The translations under genes and the position numbers were made by a program. Below the pieces are notes generated by a model that saw nothing but the letters and a program-made list of their open reading frames with translations, was not told the origin of the DNA and did not search any database. From NCBI GenBank assembly GCA_033297075.1, contig MU858050.1, positions 248,001-312,000 of the forward strand: 64,000 nucleotides of DNA, read 5' to 3'. This document shows, piece by piece, positions 37,143 to 47,082 of this stretch; position 1 is the stretch's first letter, and each line of letters starts with the position of its first letter. This stretch comes from Rhypophila decipiens (lineage: Eukaryota; Ascomycota; Sordariomycetes; Sordariales; Naviculisporaceae).

Positions 37143-37661
37143 CTATCGTCCAGCCCCTGCAAGGCAAGCCCCATCAGAAAAGACCATCGGGTCGACCGGG
37201 GTGGGATGAACAGTTGCAGGTGGGTCCACTTCTGGAGCTGGAATGGACCGAATGGTCGACATTGCAGCATCTTTGTCCATACGAAATACACTAGCGTGTA
37301 CGGTAATTGCAAGCTAGTGCCAAAATAGGGCAGAAAGAGGAGAACATCCAGTCTTTGGAAATTCTGAATGGTTCGATCGCCCGTCGAAGTGAAAGAGCTT
37401 ACCATCGAAACCCAAAATTTCCGATCGGCTCGGTACGTACCGGTGGGCCTGGCGAATCGGCCCTCTGATTGGCTCTGGCTTCCCCAATTCAACATCATCT
37501 CCTTCGACCTCTTCCCACGAACAAGGCAGATCAACGTCAACTTGCTTCACTTCGAGATCGAGTTCAACCAAACAGTTCTCAAAGCAAGGCGTCAGGACGA
37601 GCTTCTTTCCAGTGGAACAAAGCAGCTCACGAGCAGCAGTAGGCGTTTCCCAAATTGCCAA
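37143..37661 (-). CDS. Orphan gene 3' part, two exons, start not found
   Basis: Two stretches with strong RNY codon bias lie in the same frame: 37661-37441 (acidic, for example ELDLEVKQVDVDLP and WEEVEGDDVELGKPEP) and 37290-37143 (MDKDAAMSTIRSIPAPEVDPP). A 150-nt intron (37440-37291) with donor GTACGT and acceptor GCTAG joins them and removes an in-frame TAG at 37314-37316. The result is about 122 aa, Pro/acid-rich, with no membrane segment. The left boundary given is only where the frame opens; the true start must lie in an upstream exon. No family is recognised. Confidence 0.4.
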
Positions 37662-37812
37662 TTCTCACCACATGCTGAGTTTGTATTTAGTCAAGCTACG
37701 AGTGTAGTCGACTGCTGCTTTCCTTTGTCCCAGCTCCAGCATCTGAAGATCCTAGCCCACCGGATTCCCTCGTCGCCTTCTTTCCCCATGGCGACAGGGA
37801 CTAGCTATCCAA

Positions 37813-38067
37813 TCAACAAAGCCCCGGACATATCTCCGTTACTCTCCTTTTCCACCGCCCTTGGACATATCGGTTGGCGTTCTTGCCCCCTGCCCGTCCT
37901 GGTCCACACATGCCGCAGCACACTGGTCCGTCTGCACGATGGATGCCACCCAAGTACGGAGCCATGGGATGCTTCTTGTCAACGGTATACCCCAAACCGG
38001 GCGGCTGGAATTGGGTATACCCATTTTGGACCTTGGCGGCATTGTTGCCGTGATGGTGGCCAGACAT
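37813..38067 (-). CDS. Small Gly/Cys protein, orphan, 84 aa
   Basis: This complete ORF starts with ATG 38067 and has coding-like codon use, strongest over its first 70 codons. The N terminus is His/Asn-rich (MSGHHHGNN). It is followed by GYTQFQPPGLGYTVDKKHP, then a compact Cys cluster GPVCCGMCGPG and a basic tail. There is no signal peptide or membrane segment, so a secreted effector is unlikely. The tail after KNANRYVQ is less coding-like, so the real gene may splice there. It could also be the first exon of the next minus-strand model. Function is unknown. Confidence 0.42.
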   Translation of the reverse strand: MSGHHHGNNAAKVQNGYTQFQPPGLGYTVDKKHPMAPYLGGIHRADGPVCCGMCGPGRAGGKNANRYVQGRWKRRVTEICPGLC

Positions 38068-38867
38068 GGTTGCCGTTGAATCAGAGACCTACATGATGTC
38101 CCTGGATATTCTTCTTGACCTCTTCCCCCCTCCCCCCTCCCCTTCCCGCTTCCTCGAATCCCTTATCACTTCTCACAAGAACCTTCCCAGGACTACCAGG
38201 TCCAACGTCTCGCACCTCCCCAAGGGTACCTTACTCTTGCTTCCCCGTTCACCTCCTCGTCTTGCGAGTGCTAGCTCAATACCGAACGAGGCTGGTTGTT
38301 CAGGGGCAGGCACGCAGACAAAACAAAAGTTCGCGCCGCCTTGTGCTTCGATTCCTTGACAAGTCACAAGCATCATCATTATCTCGACAGCCCCGAGCAT
38401 CTCTATTTGAAGGTATGATGATCCCGCCTCACTGCAAGCTCAACACTTTCCACATTGCCTCATCTTACTCATTGTCAAGTACAAGGCTGCAGGCATTGCT
38501 GGCACCGCGTTCTTTGTGGATCAAGCTTTAGAAAGCATTCTTCATCAATCCTCATCTGCTCCGCAGTCCGGCACCAATCCAACGCCACTCAGCACTGCCG
38601 TTATATGGCATCTCCGCCTCGGATAGGACGACCAATCCAGTTCACTTTGCTACAAGGCAAAAGTTTACGGCTTATTTGACCGGACCACTCTGACAGTCAT
38701 AAGAGTTCCGGCCTCTCCGACCACTGCTCCTCCCCTTATCCAGGAATCGACACTGTTCCAAGACGAGCTTATCCTCTGCCTTTTGTCATTGCGTTGGTAG
38801 TGTGCTACCTCGAGAGATAGAGCCTGTCGTCGATATTCTAGAATCACGGTTCAACACCAGCGACAAC
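38068..38867. promoter_or_regulatory. Upstream region of CRY-DASH gene
   Basis: The CT-rich tract at 38115-38165 (mostly C and T on the plus strand) and a CCAAT motif near 38631 fit a plus-strand fungal promoter for the cryptochrome gene. A clear white-collar light-response element could not be established by eye. Confidence 0.45.
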
Positions 38868-41241
38868 ATGACCAACATTCTCTTGCTGATTCTCCGCAGG
38901 GACTTGCGGGTCTCGGACAATCCTGCCCTCCACCGATTGTCCTCATCCTCCAGTCATGGATTCACAAATCTTCTCCCGGTGTACCCTTTCTCGCCCAACC
39001 AGATCGAGGTGTCGGGCTTCATCAAAGATGGCACTAAAAGCCCATATCCTGAGGCTCGAAGCCAGACTGGAAACTACTGGCGGTGCGGTCCTCACCGAGC
39101 AAAGTTTCTAGCCGAATCGGTCTGGAATGTGAAAGAGACCCTAGAGACTCTGGAGAGCGGGCTTGTTATTCGTGTCGGAAAGCCGCACGAAGTCATCGAA
39201 ACCTTGGTCGACGGACTGAAGGCTCAGAATCACAAAGTTGGTGCAGTGTGGATGGTGAGCCATGAGGGCACGGAAGAGAAGCGAGACGAGAAGGATGTAG
39301 CCATATTCTGCAAAGCCCAAGGAGTGGAGTTCGAATTGCTGACTGATGAGAAGTATTTCATTGATGAGTAAGTCCCTTTCAGCTGGTACAGAGTTCCCTT
39401 CACATGTTCTAACTTGTATGGTGCAATGCAGCCGCGATATCAGTCCTGAGAACCAGAAGGATCTTCCAGACATCTACACCACGTACCGTAAGTCGGTCGA
39501 GCCTCTCCGGGAGAAGCCTAGAGCTGTCCTTCCAATTCCCGCCAAAGGAACCCTGCCGGCCTTCCTTGAGAATATCCCGCCCCAGAAAGCGCCGTTCGAG
39601 ATACCCGATCGTCTCGAGGAATTGGTTGGTGCACTGGTCAGCCCTGTTCGACACTTTCTACCAAGCATGCCTGCCTTTCCAGAAGGCGCTGATTCTGCCC
39701 ACCCGTTCAAGGGAGGAGAGACTTCAGCTCAAGAGAGGCTTGTGCATCTGATCCAGTCGGAGGGTATGAAGAACTACAAGACCACGCGCAACGGCTTGAT
39801 CGGAACCGAGTTTAGCACCAAACTTTCAGCTTACCTCGCTCAGGGCTGCGTGACGGCGCGGCAGATACATCATGCCTTGCTCGAGTACGAAAACGGAACT
39901 GATGACCGTTTCAAGGATGTCGATGGATATGGCGAAGGCCAGAACGATGGCACAGCTGCTATTCGATTCGAGCTGCTTTGGCGGGACTATATGCGACTCT
40001 GCCATCAAAAGTTCAAGCACAGGCTCTTCCGTCTGGCAGGGTTCAAGGGCGAAGAGGACGGTGGCTACAAGGACGACGAGAAGAAGCCCAAGTGGAAGAC
40101 TCCTGTCAAGAAAGATGCGCCCGAAGACCAAGATCCCACTCCTGAGCGGGTCCGTGAGATTATAGACCGGTTCAACGCTGGCACTACTGGCATGGGACTG
40201 ATTGACGCGTCGCAGAGGGAACTCCTGCATACTGGCTACACAAGTAATCGTGCCAGACAGAACGTCGCCAGCTTTTTGGCCAAGCATCTAGGCATCGACT
40301 GGCGATACGGAGCCGAGTGGTACGAGATGCTGCTCGTTGACTATGATGTATCGTCCAACTGGGCCAACTGGCAGTACGTCGCTGGCGTGGGCAATGATCC
40401 TCGTGGGGAGGCTCGCATCTTCAACCCCATCAAGCAAGCGTTTGACTATGACAAGGAGGGCAAGTATGTGCGCTCGTGGGTCCCCGAGGTCAGCAAGGTG
40501 GAAAAACTGGAAAATGTGTTTCAGGCCTGCACACTCTCGGAGGACGACGCCAAGGCGGCCGGCCTGGAAGGAAACATTATGATCACTGACCCGGTCAAGC
40601 GTATCGAGTTTTCGGTCGAGGGCAAGCCAGCGCGCCCCAATAGCCGCGCATTCTATCGTCGCAGGCATCGAGACCCGAAATCCAGTCAGGAGGATGGTGG
40701 CGCCAGTGTCGATGGAAAGCCGAAGCCGGCCCCCGCCGCAATCGTTTCTAGTACTGCTAGCAGCATCATCAATACTGGCTCCGAAAGCAGCGAGAAGCAA
40801 ACCGGCCACAGACGCGGCGGATCTGAAGGTTATGGAGGAAGAGGCAGAGGTCGAGGTGTTGGTGGTGGAACCCGTGGCTACCAACGCGGTAGCGGTAGCG
40901 CACGCGGCAGTACTCGAGGAAGGGGAATGGGAGGACCCGGAATCACCGTGCACACTCCTGTCCACGTCCATGCTCCGCAAGAGGGCGGGACAGTAGCCTT
41001 CTCGCACCGAGGTACACACAGTGTTCGAGGGAGAGGGAGAGGAGACTACGGATCCTTGCCACACCAAACCCCTGGCCATGGCCACGGTCGCCTTTCCCAA
41101 GGCTCCAGGGGAGGATATGGTGGTCGAGGCAGAGGGGGATATGGCGGATACACTCCGGCTGATCAAGGTGCAGCCTATGTCCACAATGTGGTTGCGCAAA
41201 GGGAACAGGCAGTAATCCCTCCACCTCAGACTGGCGCTTAG
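38868..41241 (+). CDS. cry: Cryptochrome DASH (CRY-DASH) with RGG tail
   Basis: This photolyase/cryptochrome flavoprotein is of the DASH class, which binds FAD and an antenna folate and senses or repairs under blue light. Two exons, 38868-39367 and 39432-41241, give 769 aa up to the first stop. The N-terminal photolyase domain begins ILLLILRRDLRVSDNPAL. The FAD-binding region has TTRNGLIGTEFSTKLSAYLAQGC and RFELLWRDYMRLC. It continues with GLIDASQRELLHTGYTSNRARQN, LGIDWRYGAEWYEMLLVDYD and NWANWQYVAGVGNDPR. The last 150 residues are an RGG/GGYGGRGRG-rich RNA-binding-like extension, as in Neurospora CRY. The frame stays open for 95 more codons after the TAG (see separate entry). The start is the ATG before TNILLL. 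Confidence 0.95.
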
Positions 41242-41529
41242 GATCCGTCGGCTGCGACGTCTGGAGGGGTGAGTCCAGTTCCTATTGCATTAACCCATCA
41301 GGCTCAAGGTCACCATGCTCCTCCACAGAATCCAGTTCAGAGTTTCTATGCCCCTCCGCAGAACCTGGTTCCGGCTTTCTATGCTCCTCTGTACTCTCCT
41401 TCGCCTCCCTATGCACATGCTCTCTCTCTCTATCCCACCACTCACCACCATCATCCCCACCTCCTTGCTCAGTCAGCTGGGCATTTGCACCATCATTTGC
41501 CCATTATGCACCCGCATCATCGCCCCTGA
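41242..41529 (+). other. In-frame open extension beyond CRY-DASH stop
   Basis: Directly after the TAG at 41239-41241, the same frame runs 95 sense codons to TGA. Its content is not random: a proline/tyrosine repeat (QNPVQSFYAPPQ, then QNLVPAFYAPLY, then SPSPPY), followed by a His/Pro-rich end. This fits continuation of the low-complexity tail. It may be translated by UAG recoding or readthrough, or it may be the dead end of a formerly longer protein. Confidence 0.55.
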
Positions 41530-42979
41530 TACCATGGGCCCGCCCGCTAGTTCCGCCTTGTTTCATTCTGATTGTCACTAACGATGACGGTCTCTCTAGA
41601 GCAGGGACTCATCGGACTGACTGAAGTGAGGAACGTGGAGGAATAGAGATTGGGATAGAGAAGGAAACCGACAGCGCAATAACAAAGTAAATGTGGTTTC
41701 ATTTTTGTTGTTTGTTTTGGAATATTCAGCTCGCCAAGCAGTACACGAAAGCGTCAGGAAATAAATAATATTTGTGCACTTTTAAAGCTATTCTCTCATT
41801 CGATATATCACTGTTAGGTTTTATTGTTGAGGAAACCTACTGGTTGGTTTTTTGTGATTGACTTTTGTGTGGGTATAGTGGCGTAAGGAAACAGGAAAGA
41901 CGGGAGAGTAGAAAGGATAGACAAAACCTTTGAGATTAAGATCTGGTAATGGTAATAGATACTGGTCAAATATGAATTACTTATCCGTTGCTTGCTAAAG
42001 GACATAGCGAGGCCTCAATTGATTCCTGTTGTAATAGAACTTATTGAAATCGAGGTAGAGACAAGGAAAATCATGGCAGAGCAAAGAACTTGACGTGATG
42101 AATTATTCATGTCGCTCGTGGAGCTTTTACCAAATTACCTTCCCGGGTATAGTGAAATGGACTTGCTTCATAAAAAGGTATAAAATAACAGTAAAGAAGG
42201 GCAAAAGCTCTGGACACCCCTAGGGGTGCCCAGCCGAAAAGCAACCAACTGCTTTTACGAAGAAGAATATTTTTTATATATAGGCGGGAACGGGGTTCGA
42301 CATTAGATTCGAACCCACAAGCTCTCGAGAGCTCCTCGGACGGGGGACGGCAGCGAGGGGCAGATTAACCACCTGGCAAACGGGCCATTTGGTCTTTCTG
42401 TTGTGCCCCTCGCTGTTGAAAGTAGTCTGGATTTTGGGGTTTATATGTGGGAGAATTAGTGTGATCTTTCTGGTTTGTATAGCTCGTTTGTACAGCTGGT
42501 TAATATGGCCCATGGGATTATGTAACGATCTTGATTTACGTGCATTGTAGCTACAAACACTCGAGTTGGGCTCTCCTCGCCTCGTAGTAAGTGTTTCAAG
42601 CAGGCATTGTTAAAGCGAGGCAAACAAAGGCGCACCGAGCTTGAGCTCAATGTCGGGTGGGTGACTTTTGCATATAGTATTGCCGTACTCTACCTGTCTA
42701 CCATCCAAAGACAAACAAAGAGCCCTCCCACGTAAAATAAACAAGAACAAAGAAAACATGTCCGGACATAAGTACTCGTCTGTGACTCGATTAGTCCTGG
42801 GATAATTATATCAAGGAAAGTTCCGTTCCGTTTCCGCCTCATAAGACGCCTCATCATATACACACAGATAGCACATCGACACCCCCGTTAACGTTGTTTA
42901 CAAGGAAATCCAAGACGTCCAGCCATAATCTCATCACGTCAATCCAACCAGTTTGTCATTATGCATCTCGTCCACAGGC
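41530..42979. other. Convergent 3' flanks, CRY-DASH and PPTase
   Basis: About 1.45 kb. It contains one tRNA-like relic, listed separately. No coding frame is supported. Confidence 0.5.
42295..42385 (-). other. tRNA-like relic with long variable arm spacing
   Basis: The minus strand carries TGCCAGGTGGTTAA (42365-42378), close to the box A of Ser/Leu tRNAs, and a perfect B-box GGTTCGAATC (42306-42315) 72 nt away, a spacing typical of type II tRNAs. Acceptor strands do not pair and the T-stem has mismatches. I read it as a decayed tRNA or tRNA-derived SINE head. Confidence 0.35.
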
Positions 42980-44173
42980 CTAATGAGTCTCGGCAAAATC
43001 AATAACATCCTCCAACTTCAAGACGTCAAATCCACCCAGGCGCCAGCCAAACCCGTCTTCTTTCCTCTCCGGCGTCCGGACAGCCGTGCAAATCATGTAA
43101 TCCGGCCCCATGGACTTTAAGCAGATATTCACGTCGTCGACTTGTCTCCCGCGGAACTTGATTTCGATCTTGCGGATCACCTGCTCGCCTTCATCTTCCA
43201 GGAAGCTACTTTCACTGTCTGCTTCGCTGTCGGATGATGACGAGCTTAGGCTCCCGTCAATTGCCCCTTCTGGGGCGGGCAGAGGCGGACGGAAACGGAT
43301 GAATTCCAGCTCGCGAAGCCATTCTGCCAGTAAGGCCTCGCCTGTCAACTTGACGTAGGCCTCGCGGAGGGCCCAGAGGGCGTAGAAGGCTCGGAGTTTT
43401 CCGTCATTGATTTGGGACAAGGTCAGGCCGGAATTGCTGGACTGAGGAAACAGCGACGGGATGGCCGAGAGGATCTGGTATTTCAGGTAGTATGCTTCTG
43501 ACGGAGCAAAGACGTCGGCGTGCATGTCTACAAAGGCCGGCCAGCCTTCTGTCTCGAGGATTCGGTGGTCGCGGTCTCGTCGCTCCGAGGTGCAGACTAG
43601 GTCTATGCCTGTCTCTACGCTTGCAGGGAGCATGTCCTCGGGTGGTGGGGAAGGTGTGGCGGTTTCGGAAGAAGATGGGAGGGAGGCCGGGGATGGTGGA
43701 GACGGAGAAGAGGAGGGCGAGGACTCGGGCGTCGGAGGCTGGTAGTGCGCGACTGCTACCAGGGCGACGAGGCCGGCTTGGTGGGTGACGTTGAAGGACA
43801 CGGGCTGGGCGCCGGTGGTGGGGTCCCGGAAGATGGGCTTGGTACGACCGTCCCGGGTGATGGTGGAGGATTGCCACGGTACGGGGGCTAACTTGCTCAC
43901 GGCCAGATGTTTCAGGAGGGCCGAGGCCAGTGACATCTTGGCGTCCCGGACATGGTAGTACTTGAGCACGCCAGCGCGCTCTGATTCTGGCAGCAGGGAC
44001 AGAGCACGGGATGCCTGGGTCGATGATGTTAGAGTCGAGTGAGAATGAGGGGTAAGGGTTAAGCTTACATGAATCGCCAATTGTTTAGTTTGAGTCGCCT
44101 CGGGGTACCATGATCGAGTGTCGAGAATCCATTGGACCAGGACTGGTCGGGGAGGTTCTGTGGCGGATGGCAT
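42980..44173 (-). CDS. npgA: 4'-Phosphopantetheinyl transferase, Sfp/NpgA type
   Basis: The enzyme moves phosphopantetheine from CoA to carrier domains of polyketide synthases, peptide synthetases and alpha-aminoadipate reductase. It is therefore needed for secondary metabolites and lysine. Two exons, 44173-44069 and 44014-42980, give 379 aa. The 54-nt intron has a GTAAGC donor and a CTCTAACA branch. It contains no stop and is a multiple of three, so an unspliced reading gives 397 aa. Motifs are SLLPESERAGVLKYYHVRDAKMSLAS, VSFNVTHQAGLVAL, ETGIDLVCTSERRDRD (Mg-binding Asp) and FYALWALREAYVKLTGEALL. A Ser/Pro-rich insert (about residues 145-175) and a Ser/Asp-rich insert near 305 are typical fungal expansions. 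It is convergent with CRY-DASH. Confidence 0.93.
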   Translation of the reverse strand: MPSATEPPRPVLVQWILDTRSWYPEATQTKQLAIHVSLTLTPHSHSTLTSSTQASRALSLLPESERAGVLKYYHVRDAKMSLASALLKHLAVSKLAPVPWQSSTITRDGRTKPIFRDPTTGAQPVSFNVTHQAGLVALVAVAHYQPPTPESSPSSSPSPPSPASLPSSSETATPSPPPEDMLPASVETGIDLVCTSERRDRDHRILETEGWPAFVDMHADVFAPSEAYYLKYQILSAIPSLFPQSSNSGLTLSQINDGKLRAFYALWALREAYVKLTGEALLAEWLRELEFIRFRPPLPAPEGAIDGSLSSSSSDSEADSESSFLEDEGEQVIRKIEIKFRGRQVDDVNICLKSMGPDYMICTAVRTPERKEDGFGWRLGGFDVLKLEDVIDFAETH

Positions 44174-45189
44174 TTTGATTCTCGTGGTTTGATCGGGGAG
44201 TTGAACTGCTGGGTGGTGGAACGATGTGAGAGTGAGCGTCGGGGCGCTTTACAGCCGTTGCATGGCCTTTTGCGAAGAGCGACTGAATTGCCGATCAAGG
44301 AAAGTGAAAATGAGTCGATCTTAGTGCACGGCGTCTCACATATCGTGCGATGAGTGGCAATTCGCTGCTGTGGTTGAAGTTGGTATGTGGTTCTGGGTCA
44401 CTTGGACGAAGATGAGATGAAACAAGTCAGCACTGAAAATGGGCCGATGGACGGACGATTCGGTGTGAGCATCGCCGCAGTCTTGCGCATCCACCGTCAA
44501 GATCGGCGTAGTACCGTAGTAAGGCAAAGTCAAGGCTGCGGCTTCGGTTTAGATTACCGGAATTCTGTAGTACACTGCATTTGCACAAGATGTATTATGA
44601 GATATAAGAGGGTCCCCATCCTCGATCTCGTCTGTTTCTCTTCTCCTGTATTCCTCTCGTTGCGAGTCATCCACCTCTCCCCTCCTCCCCTCCTCTCCGG
44701 ATAGGCGGGTGGCTCGCACCATGCCGCTCCCTCCATCTCATGCGCCATCACGTCGACTCGCATTGCCGTCTCCGATTTGCTTCTGCAAGCCAAAGCCTTA
44801 TGACGACTGATACCCAGCTTATGGCTTGCATCTGTTTTTTTTCAGCGCAATAACGAGCCATGACGACCTAGACATAGACTTGCTACGACGATAGATTTCA
44901 CCGCGTCTTTGTTTTTCATCAGCCGGGCCCAGCCACATCGCATATTAATGATGATAGATTCATCGAGTCCGACGATAAATCGCATCGAGATCGAGGAGCA
45001 GGCACCTTTTTTTCCATGGCAATTTTCTCAGCTCCGTCTTGAGGGTTAGGGTTATACGTTGACTCTTACCCCTGATCCCGACTTACACCAGTAACGACTT
45101 CGACTCGGCCCGTCCCACCCACCAACTTCCTAACCACCTACAAAGAACCGGACGGACGAGCCATCAAGTTCATTTACCAGCATCACCAC
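44174..45189. other. Upstream region of PPTase gene
   Basis: This is the presumed PPTase promoter and 5' UTR. No other frame is supported. Confidence 0.45.
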
Positions 45190-45680
45190 AAGACGTTGAG
45201 CGCAGAAGAACCACGGCGTTCCACTTCGAACCTCGGTGTCATGTCCCGCCAGATATGACACCGTAGTTTCCAGTGTTGAGCACCTTGACCACCGGCGTTC
45301 CGCTTCGAGCCTCTGTGTCATTCATCTAGATGGTACTGCAGGCTTCAGCGTCGAGCGCCTCGAAATCCGGCGTTCCGCTTCGAGCCACGGCTTCATGTCC
45401 ACCCACATTCATTTCCGTCCTCCCACCAATCTACCTCGACACTCCAGCATCGAGATCATGAGGAAAGGACATTTCGCCGTGTGTCAAGCGTCGAGCGCCT
45501 TGACACGCGTTCCTCTTTGAGCAGCACACACACTCAGGATCCGATTACCAGCTCGTTGATCCAAGCCGCTCAGCGTCGAGCGCCGCGCTCCGCTTCGAGC
45601 CACAGTACGATCTGACCCCGCCTCCCATATCAACCAAAACTATTCAGACGTACTGCAGTGTCTCAGCGTAGAGCGCACCC
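45190..45680. repeat. Six-copy degenerate tandem array, about 70-90 bp period
   Basis: The array has two conserved blocks. Block A (agcgtcgagcgcctt and variants) occurs near 45192, 45273, 45346, 45486, 45571 and 45664. Block B (gcgttccgcttcgagcc and variants) follows it near 45216, 45295, 45370, 45505 (weak) and 45585. Most differences between copies are C-to-T or G-to-A (for example ttccacttcgaacc against ttccgcttcgagcc), as expected after repeat-induced point mutation. No long ORF crosses the array. Confidence 0.7.
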
Positions 45681-47082
45681 CTTTTGTGTATTTCAGTCCC
45701 CACAAGGGACCAGGGGTGATCATCCATCATCCTGGACAATCTTAACGACCAGCTCGAACTTCTTTCTTCCACACTACCACACTCGTTATTCATCTGCCAT
45801 GCAACGTCAAAGGAAGAGAGGCCCCTTGTGTCGAGCGACTTACACGAAAGGGATCCCATGGACAACTTCAGATCGAGCAACAAGGCACCTAGCCAAGAAA
45901 CCTGCCCTGTTCTATTCTTTTTCGACATCTCCGGAAGTCGAAAAAGGGGAAACAATAGACTCCCGTCGGAAGATGAACCTTGAGCTTAACATTTAGTTCG
46001 GTCATCTGGAGGCGGTAGTAGTTGAGTTTTCTACAAGTGACGGGGAATCCAAGTGGTCTTGTGCGAGGTACAGGAAATTATCAGATTTTCCTTTTTTACC
46101 CTTTTTACGCTCTCTGTCGTTGTTGCTGCGGCTGCTCTCTTTTTGACTCATCCTGTGTTTTCTTTTTTTTTGTTATTTCCCCTTCGAAAGGAGTGTTGGT
46201 TTGGGTCTGGTCTAAAATCAGTGGTGATCGCAACGCCGATGCAAGGAGCTTCCTGTTCTGCCTTTGGTCTTCGGCTGAGGGCAAGGATCGGAATGGCCTG
46301 GCTGAGGCGGCTTGAATTTCATCAGCATTGGGCAGGCCGGTCTAGCTACACCTATTTTCTTGACGATTTCTGTTCCTAGATAGACATGAGCTTGTAGTTG
46401 ACAAGAAGGAGAGGAGAGGAGAAGGGGGAACAAAAACCAGGATTCGAGACAGAAGATTGAGCAGCTAGCACCACCCACGTCAGCCCTTCATAACGCCGAG
46501 AGTAGGGCAAATCTTTATATAGAAATAAATCCAATCAAACAATACAATAATTCATACATCCTGTCTTTTAGTTTTTACGAGCTCATACAAGGATCACAGT
46601 ATACCAAAAGTGCAACGGTAGAATGACGATGACGATGGATTGTGCTAAAATAATAATGTACAGCAACGGCCTAAAGGATACGATACGTTGAACAAAATAA
46701 TATTCCAGCAATAATTCCCATGCCACAGCCTTTCTCGTTCAACCAAGTATATATTCATACAATATACAAACCACCTCCCAGCAAATAAATGATAATAATA
46801 CAATCTTTGAAGTGAATAAAGAAACCCAAAGGCCAACCAACCGCTGAAAAAAGATGATTATGATAAAACAAGGCCCTTGGCCTGCCGAAGTTCAAGAGAC
46901 AAATATCATGTTGGTGGCGGTAAAAGAAAAAGGTTGCGGGCTGCTGTGGAGGGAAGATGGAGATTGATGAAGAGGAGGAGGAGGGTAGTACTTGAGGCAG
47001 AAAGGCGCAAGGCCTTCTGTTCAAAGACCTGTGGTCTATCATCGTCGTTGTCGTCGTCAGGATCGTCGTCGTCGAGGCTTAC
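45681..47082. other. Intergenic, no gene seen
   Basis: A 112-codon plus-strand frame at 45658-45996 overlaps the end of the repeat array and lacks coding bias. The rest is A/T-rich. The right end is the 3' flank of the acidic orphan gene. Confidence 0.45.

Noticed and set aside
37368..38096. 242-codon plus-strand frame
   Set aside because: It lies opposite the two minus-strand candidate genes, lacks RNY periodicity and has no domain; the minus-strand reading is better supported.
38600..38867. White-collar light-response element upstream of CRY-DASH
   Set aside because: Only isolated GAT-type cores are present; no paired motif convincing enough to report.
40288..41199. 303-codon antisense frame over CRY-DASH
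   Set aside because: It is a shadow of the sense gene and its Ser/Thr-rich text arises from the GC-biased third positions.
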